From NCBI GenBank assembly GCA_021848385.1, contig JAJZUQ010000012.1, forward strand, positions 1 through 64,000: a stretch of 64,000 nt of DNA. The letters run 5' to 3'. The DNA is from Deltaproteobacteria bacterium (lineage in GTDB: Bacteria; Desulfobacterota; Desulfuromonadia; Geobacterales; Geobacteraceae). Within the stretch, counting starts at the first letter, position 1; every line of letters begins with the position of its first letter. The notes under the pieces are model-generated. The model saw only the letters and a program-made list of their open reading frames with translations. It made no database searches and was not told the DNA's origin. Below are positions 9,001 to 19,638 of this stretch, one piece after another. The position numbers and the translations under genes were made by a program.

Positions 9001-11319
9001 ATGATGAATAGTTATCCCAAATCACTCCCTATTCTCCTTCTGGTGGTGCTGCTCTGCGTCGTTTTGTACCTGCCTCGTCATGCCGCTGCCGACAACGGTG
9101 ATGTTGGATGGCCACGGAGTTTCAATGATGGGGGAACGATCGTTACCGTTTACCAGCCCCAACCGGAGTCCCTTGAGGGGAACGTGTTGAAGGGGATGGC
9201 TGCCGTTTCCTTGATTCCCAAGGGGAAGAAACAGCCGGTGTTCGGTGCGGTCTGGCTTGAGTCAAAAGTTGCGGTCGACAGGGACAGTCGGACCGTGCAG
9301 ATTCTAAGCACCGACGTGCCGCGGGTACGATTCGCTGATGCCACTTCAGAAGAGCAGGAGCATTACAGCAGCTTCCTTGAAAATCAAATTAATGCAATCC
9401 CACTCACCATTAACTACGACCAGCTTCTAGCCAGCCTCAGTGTTGCCCAACGGGAGCGGAGGGAAGCCGAAGGACTGAATAACGCACCGCCGAAGATCAT
9501 TTTTGAGACGGTTCCGGCGATTCTGGTGCTCATCGACGGTGAACCCCGACTCCATGCATTGGCCGGCACGAAGCTGAAGCGGGTTATAAATACCCCCTTT
9601 TTCATCGTCCTTGACACGACGACAGGGACCTACTGGCTGAACGGCGGCACCACATGGTTTGCCGCGTCTGATGTCATGGGGCAATGGCAACGGAATACGA
9701 CTCCTCCCCGAGAGGTCGTGACTGCTTTCTTATCCCAACTGGGCACCGCAAAGCCGAAAATCTCCAAGGCGGAAACTTCAGCGGACAAGCGGGTGCCCAA
9801 GATTGTTGTCGCCACCGAACCGACGGAACTGATCGTCTTCGACGGCGAACCGAAGTTTACCCCCCTCATCGACAGTGACCTCCTCTATGTGACCAATACG
9901 GAAGACGATGTTTTCCTGGAGATGACAAGCCAGCGGTACTATGTGGTCCTTGCCGGCCGGTGGTACCGGAGTGGGTCGCTCAAGGGTCCCTGGGAGTTTG
10001 TCCGCCCCGATCACCTTCCGGAGTCATTTGCCCGGATACCCGAATCCTCGGAAAAGGGTAAAGTGCTCCCCTTTGTTGCCGGCACCCGGCAGGCCCAGGA
10101 AGCATCCATGGATGCCCAGATTCCGCAGACCGCCGCCATCAAGCGTAATGAGGGGAGCCTGGATGTCGTCTACGATGGCGAACCGAGGTTCGAACCGATC
10201 CCCAAGACGACAATAGAGATGGCGGTCAACACCCAGGAAACGGTGCTCAGGATTGGCGACAGCTATTACTGTTGTCACCAGGCGGTCTGGTACGTGGCCG
10301 ATTCGCCGGAGGGACCGTGGGCTGTGGCCGACTACGTTCCCCCCGAGGTGCAGACCATCCCACCCGAGAGCTCGGCCTACAACGTGAAGTATGTCCGGGT
10401 CTACGATGCGACCCCCGATGTCGTGTATGTGGGGTACACCCCCTCCTATCTGGGGTGTTACCCTTACTATGGTTCGGTCGTGTACGGTACCGGCTACTAT
10501 TATCCCCCGTACATCGGTCCCATCTTCTACTACCCGCGTCCCTTTACCTGGGGGTTCCATGTTAACTTCAATCCCTGGACCGGCTGGAGCTATGGCATGA
10601 GCTGGAGCGCCGGCTGGCTGGATTTCAGCCTCGGGTTCGGTTATTATGGCGGCTGGTGGGGGCCGGGAGGCTACTACTGGCGTCCCAACTACAATTACTA
10701 CTACCGGCCGGTCAATATTTACCGTCCGGTAGGCACGAATGTCGGTGTCAGGGGAACCGGTACCCGATCTGCCGGCGGTATCCGCCCTCTCCGGAACGTT
10801 ACAAACCTCTACAGCCGCGGGGATAACGCCAGGATGCTGGCTGGCGGAACTGCTTGGAACAGGGTGGGAAGGCAGACTTTTGCCCCAAGGGTCTCCACAA
10901 GGGGTCAGGTGAACAATGTCTTCACCGACAGAGAAGGGAATGTCATGCGCCGCGGCAAGGACGGCAGCTGGCAGCGACGGGAGCGGGGGACGTGGAAACC
11001 GGCCGAGAGGAAAGCGGGTGCAACGGGGGACATGCGACCGGCCATGAACCGCGGTGTCGGGACCACACTCGATCGCGATTACGAAGGGCGCAGGCGAGGG
11101 ATTGAGCGGGCGCAGAGTTATCGTCCTCCCCAGAGTTACCAGCGCTCCCAGGATTACCGGCCGCCACAGGGATACCAGCGACCGGCCGGCGGCTTTTCCC
11201 GTCCTTCGGGAGGAAGCAGTTTTCCGCGTGGTGGAGGATACTCCCCCCCCTCAGGCGGCGGGTTTTTCCAGGGGGGTGGAAATGTCCCCGTGCCGCGTGG
11301 CGGTGGCCGGAGCCGGTAA
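9001..11319 (+). CDS. Large exported protein with three tandem DGEP/WY...GPW modules and Tyr/Gly/Pro-rich C-terminus
   Basis: Signal peptide; internal repeats read directly; start chosen after SD aaggagg. Confidence 0.75.
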   Translation: MMNSYPKSLPILLLVVLLCVVLYLPRHAAADNGDVGWPRSFNDGGTIVTVYQPQPESLEGNVLKGMAAVSLIPKGKKQPVFGAVWLESKVAVDRDSRTVQILSTDVPRVRFADATSEEQEHYSSFLENQINAIPLTINYDQLLASLSVAQRERREAEGLNNAPPKIIFETVPAILVLIDGEPRLHALAGTKLKRVINTPFFIVLDTTTGTYWLNGGTTWFAASDVMGQWQRNTTPPREVVTAFLSQLGTAKPKISKAETSADKRVPKIVVATEPTELIVFDGEPKFTPLIDSDLLYVTNTEDDVFLEMTSQRYYVVLAGRWYRSGSLKGPWEFVRPDHLPESFARIPESSEKGKVLPFVAGTRQAQEASMDAQIPQTAAIKRNEGSLDVVYDGEPRFEPIPKTTIEMAVNTQETVLRIGDSYYCCHQAVWYVADSPEGPWAVADYVPPEVQTIPPESSAYNVKYVRVYDATPDVVYVGYTPSYLGCYPYYGSVVYGTGYYYPPYIGPIFYYPRPFTWGFHVNFNPWTGWSYGMSWSAGWLDFSLGFGYYGGWWGPGGYYWRPNYNYYYRPVNIYRPVGTNVGVRGTGTRSAGGIRPLRNVTNLYSRGDNARMLAGGTAWNRVGRQTFAPRVSTRGQVNNVFTDREGNVMRRGKDGSWQRRERGTWKPAERKAGATGDMRPAMNRGVGTTLDRDYEGRRRGIERAQSYRPPQSYQRSQDYRPPQGYQRPAGGFSRPSGGSSFPRGGGYSPPSGGGFFQGGGNVPVPRGGGRSR

Positions 11320-11415
11320 GGCGGGCTTTGCAGTCTGTAATCGACTCAACTCCACTGTTCAGTGTGATCCGTATCTGATACGAATCAGGATGACTACGGG
11401 AAAGGTAAACGGCTG

Positions 11416-12396
11416 ATGCAGGTGCTTGCGGGTGATATAGGCGGGACATCGGCGCGGCTGGCGTGGGTTGCCGTAAATGATGATGGGTGTGAAATCCTGG
11501 CTGAACACTGGTACAGGAGCCGCGAGCACGGCAGTCCCGTCGATGTGGTCAGGGAATTTGTGCATGAGTTCGGCGTAACGGTGGACCGTGCCTGTTTCGG
11601 CGTTGCCGGCCCTGTGAGGGAGGGGAGGGTGCAGACGCCGAACCTCCCCTGGAGCGTTGACGGGGAGGAACTGGCGCGGGCACTGGGTCTTCCGGCGGTT
11701 GGGATCATCAATGATCTTGAGGCACATGCACACGGCATCGACCTCCTGAAAGACGAGGATCTTGCAGTTCTTAATCCGGGTATCGCCACGAAAGGGGGGG
11801 CCATAGCCGTTATTTCTGCGGGTACCGGTCTGGGAGTCGCCTTTGCCCATTGGGACGGGACCGTCCATCGGCCGCTACCGAGTGAGGGAGGACATGCCGA
11901 TTTTGCCCCCCGGAACGAGCTGGAAGCGGAACTTCTCCTCTACCTGCGCACCGAGCATGGGCGAGTCAGCTGCGAGCGGGTGATATCGGGGCCGGGACTC
12001 CGCAATATCTACCGTTTTCTTCGTGATTGTAAACAGATGCCGGAGTGCCCGGAAGTTGCTGCGGAAATGCTGACGGACGATCCCTCCCGCGCCATATCCT
12101 CAGCAGCCCTGGAGGGGCGCTGTGAGCTTTGCGTTCGTTCCCTCGATCTCTTTGCCTCTCTCTACGGTGCTGAAGCGGGGAATGTGGCGCTGCGGTACCT
12201 TGCCACTGGCGGTATTTATGTGGGTGGCGGAATAGCTCCCAAGATCATCGACAAGCTCAGGGAGCCGGCCTTCATGATGGCCTTCACCGCCAAGGGGCGT
12301 CTCAGCCCTCTGCTGGAAACCATTCCGGTGCGGGTTATCCTCAATGAGAGGAGTGCACTCCTTGGTGCGGCGCGCTGTGCCGCACTGGAGGGGTGA
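11416..12396 (+). CDS. glk: Glucokinase
   Basis: LAGDIGGTSARLAWV, ISAGTGLGVAF, EGGHADFAPR. Confidence 0.93.
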   Translation: MQVLAGDIGGTSARLAWVAVNDDGCEILAEHWYRSREHGSPVDVVREFVHEFGVTVDRACFGVAGPVREGRVQTPNLPWSVDGEELARALGLPAVGIINDLEAHAHGIDLLKDEDLAVLNPGIATKGGAIAVISAGTGLGVAFAHWDGTVHRPLPSEGGHADFAPRNELEAELLLYLRTEHGRVSCERVISGPGLRNIYRFLRDCKQMPECPEVAAEMLTDDPSRAISSAALEGRCELCVRSLDLFASLYGAEAGNVALRYLATGGIYVGGGIAPKIIDKLREPAFMMAFTAKGRLSPLLETIPVRVILNERSALLGAARCAALEG

Positions 12397-12463
12397 GGAG
12401 GTCAAGGAACTAAGACGCTTGACGACAGGGATGCCATACAAACGAGATGCACTTCCTTTTTTC

Positions 12464-12492
12464 TTGACACCGGTCGGGTTCTGTTTTATAAA
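12464..12492 (+). promoter_or_regulatory. Sigma70-type promoter upstream of tRNA-CAT/tilS
   Basis: TTGACA - 17 nt - TATAAA. Confidence 0.8.
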
Positions 12493-12591
12493 CTTTGTTT
12501 CCTGAGGTTCGGGTCACGTAACGACGTTTCCAACCCACCATACCTACCGACCTCTTTGGCCAATCCAGGGAGGTTTTTCATGCACGAGCTT

Positions 12592-12668
12592 GGCGGTGTA
12601 GCTCAGCTGGTTAGAGCATACGGCTCATATCCGTAGTGTCCGGGGTTCAAGTCCCTGCACCGCCACCA
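12592..12668 (+). tRNA. tRNA with CAT anticodon (elongator Met, or Ile2)
   Basis: Cloverleaf, TACGG-CTCATAT-CCGTA arm, encoded CCA. Confidence 0.9.
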
Positions 12669-12673
12669 AATCA

Positions 12674-12701
12674 ACCCCTCTTGATAAAGAGGGGTTTTTT
12701 T
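12674..12701 (+). terminator. Rho-independent terminator
   Basis: acccctcttgataaagaggggttttttt. Confidence 0.85.
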
Positions 12702-12756
12702 ATGCCTGTAGTTTGCTAGTATAACTGGATATAAGGATCACCATCGGGGGCGACGA

Positions 12757-14142
12757 GTGCGGCGTCAGGTTGTGGACACAATAAGAGAATACGGGTTATT
12801 CGCGGAAGGGGGCCGGGTCGTGGTGGCCGTGTCCGGCGGTGCCGATTCCGTTGCCCTCCTCGACCTCCTCGCCGATCTGCCGGAATTTCATCTCTCCCTT
12901 GTGGTAGCCCATCTCAATCACCTGCTTCGCGGCGAGGAATCTGACGGTGATGAGGCTTTCGTTGTTCGTCTGGCCGGCGTATATGGCATCCCCGTGGTAA
13001 CCCGCCGGGTGGATGTGCATGAACTGGCCCATAGAAAGAGGCTTTCTCTGGAAGAAGCGGGGAGGGTAGCCCGCTATGCCTTTTTCGATGAGGTTGCCGC
13101 AAGCCATGGTGCCCACTCCGTTGCCCTTGCCCACCATGCCGACGACCAGGCCGAAACGGTCCTGCTGCGCCTGCTGCGTGGGGCGGCCGGGAGCGGACTG
13201 TCCGCCATGCTTCCTCGCTCGGCAGACGGCAGATACGTCCGGCCGCTTCTGAGAGTGATCCGCCGGGAAATCGAAGCGTACCTGGCCGCGCGCGAGCTTT
13301 CTTTTCGTACGGACAGTAGCAACACCGATACGGGTTTTCTGCGCAATCGGGTGCGTCACGAGCTGTTGCCCCATCTTGCCGGCTATAATGCGAATATTGC
13401 GTCGCGTTTGACGGCGACTGCCGAAATACTGGCTAACGACGAGGAACTTCTTGAGCAGATTGTTGTCGCCGCATTTGCCCGCCACGGCAGTTTCGACCGG
13501 GCGGAGGCAAGGCTGTGCATAACGGCTCTGACCACTGAATCCCGAGGGTTGAGACTTCGTCTTTACCGTCATGCCCTTCGTCTTGTCCGGGGTGACCTGG
13601 CCCGGATCGGCTTCACCCACCTCCAGTCCATCGACCGTCTCGTACGTGACGCCGCCTCAGGTGCGAGCCTCAATCTGCCAGGGGGGAGCCGGGTGACAAA
13701 GAGTTACGAACACCTGGTTTTTACCGTGGGAGCTGGCGAGACGGTTCCCGCTGAGTGGGAGGTGAAGGTGGAGGGGCCAGGGAGCTATCCTCTTCCTGGC
13801 GGCAGCGTGCTGGTGGTCGAGCCGGCTGCGCTTCATGCCGCTCTGCAGGCGGCATCACCTGCGATGACCTTCCTGGATGGTGAGCAGGCCCCTTTCCCCT
13901 GGCTGGTGCGCAACTTTCGCCCGGGGGATCGGTTTGTCCCCCTGGGGATGACAGGCAGAAAGAAGGTCAAGGAGCTCTTTATCGACGACAAAATCCCCCG
14001 TGACCGGAGATGGCGTATCCCCCTGATATTCAGCCCAACTGACCTGGTCTGGGTGGCTGGCGTGCGAGCTTGTGCGGAGGCGCGTCTGACGCCGGGTACC
14101 GTGGACGTGCTGAAAGTTGAAATTCTCGGCTTAATGCCTTAA
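12757..14142 (+). CDS. tilS: tRNA(Ile)-lysidine synthetase
   Basis: PP-loop VVAVSGGADSVALLDLL; DDQAETVLLRLLRGAAGSGLSAM; GTG start. Confidence 0.94.
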   Translation: MRRQVVDTIREYGLFAEGGRVVVAVSGGADSVALLDLLADLPEFHLSLVVAHLNHLLRGEESDGDEAFVVRLAGVYGIPVVTRRVDVHELAHRKRLSLEEAGRVARYAFFDEVAASHGAHSVALAHHADDQAETVLLRLLRGAAGSGLSAMLPRSADGRYVRPLLRVIRREIEAYLAARELSFRTDSSNTDTGFLRNRVRHELLPHLAGYNANIASRLTATAEILANDEELLEQIVVAAFARHGSFDRAEARLCITALTTESRGLRLRLYRHALRLVRGDLARIGFTHLQSIDRLVRDAASGASLNLPGGSRVTKSYEHLVFTVGAGETVPAEWEVKVEGPGSYPLPGGSVLVVEPAALHAALQAASPAMTFLDGEQAPFPWLVRNFRPGDRFVPLGMTGRKKVKELFIDDKIPRDRRWRIPLIFSPTDLVWVAGVRACAEARLTPGTVDVLKVEILGLMP

Positions 14143-14268
14143 AGGTCTTGTAAATAGGGGGCTATTATGGTACTTTTCGTCGTCAAAACGCGTTGTATAA
14201 GCCGTTACGGACCGCACCCACGCTGCCGGCCATGACCCCGCAGCTTACCCGACTCAAGAGGAGGCACC

Positions 14269-16089
14269 TTGAACCAGTTTTATAAAAACCTCGCGCTCTG
14301 GCTCGTCATCAGTCTCATGATGATACTTCTCTTCAATCTCTTCAACAAACCGAAGCCAACCCAGGAAAAGCTCGCCTTCAGCGATTTCATCACGGCGGTG
14401 GATTCAGGAAAGATCAACGCGGTTACCATCCAGGGTAACGAGGTGTACGGCAAGTTTACGGACGGCAAGGATTTCCGCACCTATAAACCCTCCGACGCCA
14501 TGCTCTCCGAGACGCTTCTGGCGAAAAAGGTTTCAATCAACGCCAAGCCTGAGGAAGAGAAATTCTCCTGGTTCTCCATCTTCATTTCCTGGTTCCCTCT
14601 GCTCTTCCTGGTGGGGATATGGATCTTCTTCATGCGCCAGATGCAGGTAGGTGGCGGCAAGGCCATGTCATTCGGCAAGAGCCGGGCCAAGCTTCTGACC
14701 GAGGCTCAGGGTAAAATCACCTTTGAGGACGTGGCCGGGATCGAAGAGGCGAAGGAAGAGCTGGAAGAGATCATCTCCTTCCTCAAGGACCCGAAGAAAT
14801 TCACCAAGCTGGGGGGGCGTATCCCCAAAGGTGTGCTTCTCATGGGTCCCCCGGGTACCGGTAAGACCCTTCTTGCCCGTGCCATTGCCGGTGAGGCAGG
14901 GGTGCCGTTTTTCTCCATCTCCGGTTCGGATTTCGTGGAGATGTTCGTCGGGGTCGGTGCAAGCCGGGTTCGTGACCTCTTTGTCCAGGGGAAAAAGAGT
15001 GCTCCATGCATCATTTTCATCGATGAAATCGATGCCGTCGGGCGTCATCGCGGTGCCGGCCTCGGTGGTGGTCACGACGAGCGTGAGCAGACCCTGAACC
15101 AGCTTCTCGTGGAGATGGACGGCTTCGAATCCAATGAGGGGGTCATCCTGATCGCCGCTACCAACCGGCCCGACGTCCTCGACCCGGCCCTGCTCCGTCC
15201 CGGCCGTTTCGACCGCCAGGTGGTGGTTCCCCGCCCCGACGTGAAGGGTCGCGAAATGATTCTCAAAGTGCATGCCAAAAAGGTGCCTCTCTCCCCCGAG
15301 GTCGATCTTGGGGTCATCGCCCGCGGCACTCCCGGCTTCTCCGGTGCCGATCTCTCCAACGTGGTGAACGAGGCGGCGCTCCTTGCCGCCAGGAAGAACA
15401 AGAACGTTGTGGAGATGATCGACTTCGATGATGCCAAGGACAAGGTTCTCATGGGGGTTGAACGGCGCAGCATGGTGATCTCTGACGATGAGAAGAAAAA
15501 TACCGCCTATCACGAGGCGGGGCATACGCTTGTTGCCAAGCTGATTCCCGGAACCGACCCGGTGCACAAGGTCTCCATCATCCCCCGCGGAAGGGCCCTC
15601 GGTGTAACCATGCAGCTTCCCATCGAGGACAAGCACAGTTACACCAAGGAGTCGCTCCTCGACCGGATCGCCGTACTCATGGGTGGCCGGGCTGCCGAGG
15701 AGATCATCTTCAACAGCATGACAACCGGTGCCGGCAATGATATCGAGCGGGCCACCGAGATTGCCCGGAAGATGGTCTGTGAGTGGGGGATGAGTGAAAA
15801 GCTCGGGCCGGTTACCTTTGGCAAGAAGGATGAGCAGATTTTCCTCGGCCGGGAGATGGCTACCCAGAAGAACTTCAGCGAGGCGACGGCGGTGGAGATC
15901 GATGGTGAGATTCGGCGCATCGTGGAGCAGAATTACAGCCGCGTCATCCGGTTGCTCAGTGCGAATGTCGACATACTTCATCTGATTTCTAAGGAACTCA
16001 TCGAGAAGGAAAACCTCACGGGGGATGAAGTTGACGCCATCATCAAGGGGTCGTCAGCTGGCCAGCAAGGGGAGGTCGCACCATCCTGA
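14269..16089 (+). CDS. ftsH: ATP-dependent zinc metalloprotease FtsH
   Basis: [26 protein letters not shown] motif; TTG start with SD agagg. Confidence 0.97.
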   Translation: MNQFYKNLALWLVISLMMILLFNLFNKPKPTQEKLAFSDFITAVDSGKINAVTIQGNEVYGKFTDGKDFRTYKPSDAMLSETLLAKKVSINAKPEEEKFSWFSIFISWFPLLFLVGIWIFFMRQMQVGGGKAMSFGKSRAKLLTEAQGKITFEDVAGIEEAKEELEEIISFLKDPKKFTKLGGRIPKGVLLMGPPGTGKTLLARAIAGEAGVPFFSISGSDFVEMFVGVGASRVRDLFVQGKKSAPCIIFIDEIDAVGRHRGAGLGGGHDEREQTLNQLLVEMDGFESNEGVILIAATNRPDVLDPALLRPGRFDRQVVVPRPDVKGREMILKVHAKKVPLSPEVDLGVIARGTPGFSGADLSNVVNEAALLAARKNKNVVEMIDFDDAKDKVLMGVERRSMVISDDEKKNTAYHEAGHTLVAKLIPGTDPVHKVSIIPRGRALGVTMQLPIEDKHSYTKESLLDRIAVLMGGRAAEEIIFNSMTTGAGNDIERATEIARKMVCEWGMSEKLGPVTFGKKDEQIFLGREMATQKNFSEATAVEIDGEIRRIVEQNYSRVIRLLSANVDILHLISKELIEKENLTGDEVDAIIKGSSAGQQGEVAPS

Positions 16090-16958
16090 CCGGTTGTCGC
16101 GGCAATTCCCTGCAGTCGCTCTGCTGGACGACAGGCCGGCGCACCATAGATCTGGCTGCGCACCCCTGTATCATGGGGATACTCAACGTCACCCCTGATT
16201 CCTTCTCCGATGGAAACAGGTTTTTCTCCCCGGAGAAGGCCGTTGAACGCGCGCTGGCGATGGAGGCGGACGGTGCGGACATCATCGACATCGGTGGCGA
16301 GAGCACCCGTCCTGATGCGCCGCCGGTTTCTGCGGAGGAGGAACTGCGCCGGGTCGTGCCGGTCATAGAACGTCTGGTGGGCCGATTGGGCATACCCGTT
16401 TCCGTTGATACCACCAAGGCGGTTGTGGCTGAAGCTGCCCTGGCCGCCGGTGCCGAGATTATCAACGACGTCAGTGCCATGACCTTTGATTCACGGATGG
16501 CCGGGGTTATAGCCGCTGCCGGCGCTGGGGTCGTGCTCCAGCATACCAGGGGGACTCCAGGTGAGATGCAGAAAGACACCTCCTATGGCGACCTTGTCGG
16601 CGACGTAAAGGAATTCCTGGAGGAGGCAATCCGGAAGGCCAGACAGGCCGGGATCACTGACGGACAGGTGGCTGTCGATCCCGGCATCGGTTTTGGCAAG
16701 GATTGTGCGGGAAACCTTGAGATTCTCCGCCGTCTGAGCGAGTTTTTATCCCTCGATCGACCGATTCTGGTCGGGACCTCACGCAAGGCGTTCATAGGGC
16801 AGGTACTGGACCGGAACGTGGACGACCGTCTATTCGGAACGGCCGCAACGGTTGCTCTGGCACTGGTTAACGGCGCCACAATCTTTCGGGTCCATGATGT
16901 CAGGGCGATGCGGGATGTTGCGTATATGAGCCGTGCCATTGTCCAGGGAATCAGGTAA
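16086..16958 (+). CDS. folP: Dihydropteroate synthase, probably with non-canonical start
   Basis: [15 protein letters not shown]...GGESTRPDA; upstream codons encode [28 protein letters not shown], extending FolP homology above the first ATG (16173). Confidence 0.88.
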   Translation: MTGCRGNSLQSLCWTTGRRTIDLAAHPCIMGILNVTPDSFSDGNRFFSPEKAVERALAMEADGADIIDIGGESTRPDAPPVSAEEELRRVVPVIERLVGRLGIPVSVDTTKAVVAEAALAAGAEIINDVSAMTFDSRMAGVIAAAGAGVVLQHTRGTPGEMQKDTSYGDLVGDVKEFLEEAIRKARQAGITDGQVAVDPGIGFGKDCAGNLEILRRLSEFLSLDRPILVGTSRKAFIGQVLDRNVDDRLFGTAATVALALVNGATIFRVHDVRAMRDVAYMSRAIVQGIR

Positions 16959-17029
16959 CGTCACGTTCATGGCAGCCCGTGCAAATCCGCCTACCCCGCT
17001 AGGCAACTTCATCCGGTCAGGTGGCAGTG

Positions 17030-17797
17030 ATGTTCTCTCCTCTCCACAACTGGCAATGGCTTGTCGACCTGTTGGACATCCTGTTGCTTGCCTACGTCAT
17101 ATATCGCCTCATGCTCCTGGTAAGGGGGGCGATGGCGTGGCGGGTGATGTTTGGCCTGATCGTGCTGCTTGTCTGTCACAGCCTGTTTCACTTGACCGGT
17201 TTCAGGACGGTCACCTGGCTCCTCGATAATCTCCTCGGTTCCATTGTTCTTGTTCTCGTTATCATTTTCCAGCATGACATCCGCCGGGCTCTTGTAGCCC
17301 TGGGCCGCACCCGGTACGGCAAGGGACAGGATAGCGATGCGACGCCCGAACTGATCGAGGAACTGGTCATTGCGTCAGAGGGCCTGGCCGGCAAACAGAT
17401 CGGTGCCCTCATGGTCGTCGAACGGGCCATGTCTCTCGATACCTATATGGCGGTTGGAACGGAGATCGATGCCAAGGTGACGAGTGAAATCATTTCATCG
17501 ATTTTTCTCCCCTATTCGCCGATTCATGACGGAGCAGTCATCATTCAGCATGGAAAGTTGACCCGGGCCGGATGTTTTCTTCCCCTGACCCAGAATCCCG
17601 ACGTAGATAAGGCACTGGGGACCCGCCACCGGGCAGCAATCGGGCTTACGGAGGTCGCCGATGCGGTGGTGATTGTGGTCTCCGAGGAGACCGGCAAGAT
17701 TTCGGTTGCGGTCGGCGGAAAGATCACCCGTGATCTGGAGAGCGCGACGCTGCGCAAGATGCTGAAACGGCTTCTTGACGCACGGTGGTTATCATGA
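17030..17797 (+). CDS. cdaA: Diadenylate cyclase (DisA_N/CdaA type)
   Basis: Three TMs, then DAC motifs YSPIHDGAVII and GTRHRAAIGLTE. Confidence 0.93.
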   Translation: MFSPLHNWQWLVDLLDILLLAYVIYRLMLLVRGAMAWRVMFGLIVLLVCHSLFHLTGFRTVTWLLDNLLGSIVLVLVIIFQHDIRRALVALGRTRYGKGQDSDATPELIEELVIASEGLAGKQIGALMVVERAMSLDTYMAVGTEIDAKVTSEIISSIFLPYSPIHDGAVIIQHGKLTRAGCFLPLTQNPDVDKALGTRHRAAIGLTEVADAVVIVVSEETGKISVAVGGKITRDLESATLRKMLKRLLDARWLS

Positions 17798-18210
17798 AAA
17801 CCCCCGCATGGCTGCAGGAAAATATAGGGCTCAGGATCATGGCCCTTGTCCTTGCCTTATTGCTCTGGGCCTACGTGACCGGGGGAGGGGAGACGGAACG
17901 TGTGCTCACTGCCCGGGTCGAGACGATGAATCTGCCTGCCGGGCTGGTCGTGGCTGGCAATCCGGTGGAGCGGGTTGAATTGCGGCTTGCCGGACCTCGT
18001 ATGCTATTGGCAAAAATAGCGGCTGACCGCCTGACCATTCCCCTCGACCTGGGGGGAGTGCGGGAAGGGAGTGTTACCTTTGCCGCGTTGGAAACGAGAT
18101 TGCCGATGCCTGCCGGTGTACGGATCACCCGTATCTATCCCTCTACTGTCGAACTCCGTCTGGTCAGAGGAGATGGCGGTACGGCAACCCCTGCCCGTGG
18201 TGAGAAATAG
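17794..18210 (+). CDS. YbbR-domain protein (CdaR-like)
   Basis: MKTPAWLQENIGLRIMALVLALLLWAYVTGGGETERVL... overlaps cdaA. Confidence 0.85.
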   Translation: MKTPAWLQENIGLRIMALVLALLLWAYVTGGGETERVLTARVETMNLPAGLVVAGNPVERVELRLAGPRMLLAKIAADRLTIPLDLGGVREGSVTFAALETRLPMPAGVRITRIYPSTVELRLVRGDGGTATPARGEK

Positions 18211-18280
18211 CTGCGGATTGGCTTGCTACATCATGCAGTGTGCAGATATTAAACCGGCATGACCGGTACAGGAGTGCAGT

Positions 18281-19636
18281 ATGAAGAAACTTTTCGGAAC
18301 CGACGGCGTGCGCGGCGTGGCAAACGTTTATCCCATGACAAGCGAAATGGCCATGCAGATTGGCCGTGCTGCGGCGTATATTTTCAAGAACGGTCGTCAG
18401 CGGCACCGTATCGTCATCGGCAAGGACACCCGCCTCTCCGGGTATATGCTTGAGAATGCCCTGGTTGCGGGTATCTGTTCCATGGGAGTGGATGTACTGA
18501 TTGTCGGTCCGCTCCCGACTCCCGGTATTGCCAACATTACCTCCTCCATGCGTGCCGATGCAGGGGTTGTTATCTCTGCCTCCCACAATGCATTCCAGGA
18601 CAACGGCATCAAGTTTTTTTCGCGCGACGGCTTCAAACTTCCGGACGAAATGGAACTGAAGATAGAGGAACTCATCTTTTCCAAAAAGATAGATTCCCTG
18701 CGCCCAACTGCCACCGAGGTCGGCAAGGCCTACCGTATTGATGATGCTGTGGGCCGTTATGTGGTCTTTCTCAAGAACACCTTCCCCAAGGAACTGGATC
18801 TGACCGGGCTGAAAATTGTTCTCGATTGTGCCAACGGCGCTGCATACAAAGTGGCACCGGCGGTATTCGAGGAGCTGGGGGCCGAGGTGATCTCCATCGG
18901 CGTCAAACCGAACGGTATCAATATCAATGCCGGCTGTGGATCCCTTCACCCGGAGGTTATCAGCGAGGCGGTCAAGGAACATCGCGCCGACCTGGGGATT
19001 GCCCTGGATGGTGATGCCGACCGGGTGATCTTCGTGGATGAGTTTGGCAACGAGGTGGATGGCGACCACATCATGGCCATCTGCGCCACCCATCTGATCA
19101 GGCAGAAGAAACTGCGGAAAAACACGCTGGTAGCCACGGTGATGAGCAATATGGGGCTTGATATCGCCGTCAAGAAGGCGGGTGGAAAGATCATCAAGAC
19201 CGCCGTCGGCGACCGCTACGTGGTGGAAGAAATGCTGAAAGGAGGGTACAATCTGGGGGGAGAACAGTCGGGGCATATGATATTCCTCGACCACAACACC
19301 ACCGGCGACGGAGTCCTCTCCGCCCTGCAGGTGCTGGCGATCATGCGCCGGACCGGAAAGACCCTGGCGGAGCTGGCGGAGGTGATGATCCCCCTGCCGC
19401 AGGTGCTGGTGAACGTCAGGGTTCGGGAACGAACGGACATCATGACCATTCCCCAAGTAGCCGCGCTGATTAAGGGGATAGAAGAGAAGGTAAAGGATGA
19501 GGGGCGGGTGCTGATCCGTTATTCCGGAACGGAGCCACTGCTCCGGATTATGCTGGAAGGGCAGGACAAGTACCAGATTACCACGTGGGCCAAGGAGATC
19601 GCGGACCTGGTGGAGAGCAAGATCGGAGGTAAGTGA
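18281..19636 (+). CDS. glmM: Phosphoglucosamine mutase
   Basis: [40 protein letters not shown]. Confidence 0.97.
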   Translation: MKKLFGTDGVRGVANVYPMTSEMAMQIGRAAAYIFKNGRQRHRIVIGKDTRLSGYMLENALVAGICSMGVDVLIVGPLPTPGIANITSSMRADAGVVISASHNAFQDNGIKFFSRDGFKLPDEMELKIEELIFSKKIDSLRPTATEVGKAYRIDDAVGRYVVFLKNTFPKELDLTGLKIVLDCANGAAYKVAPAVFEELGAEVISIGVKPNGININAGCGSLHPEVISEAVKEHRADLGIALDGDADRVIFVDEFGNEVDGDHIMAICATHLIRQKKLRKNTLVATVMSNMGLDIAVKKAGGKIIKTAVGDRYVVEEMLKGGYNLGGEQSGHMIFLDHNTTGDGVLSALQVLAIMRRTGKTLAELAEVMIPLPQVLVNVRVRERTDIMTIPQVAALIKGIEEKVKDEGRVLIRYSGTEPLLRIMLEGQDKYQITTWAKEIADLVESKIGGK

Positions 19637-19638
19637 GT

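Noticed and set aside
14668-15981. 437-aa minus-strand ORF
   Set aside because: Antisense to ftsH; high-GC codon-bias artefact with no recognisable domain
18164-19456. 430-aa minus-strand ORF
   Set aside because: Antisense to glmM; spurious
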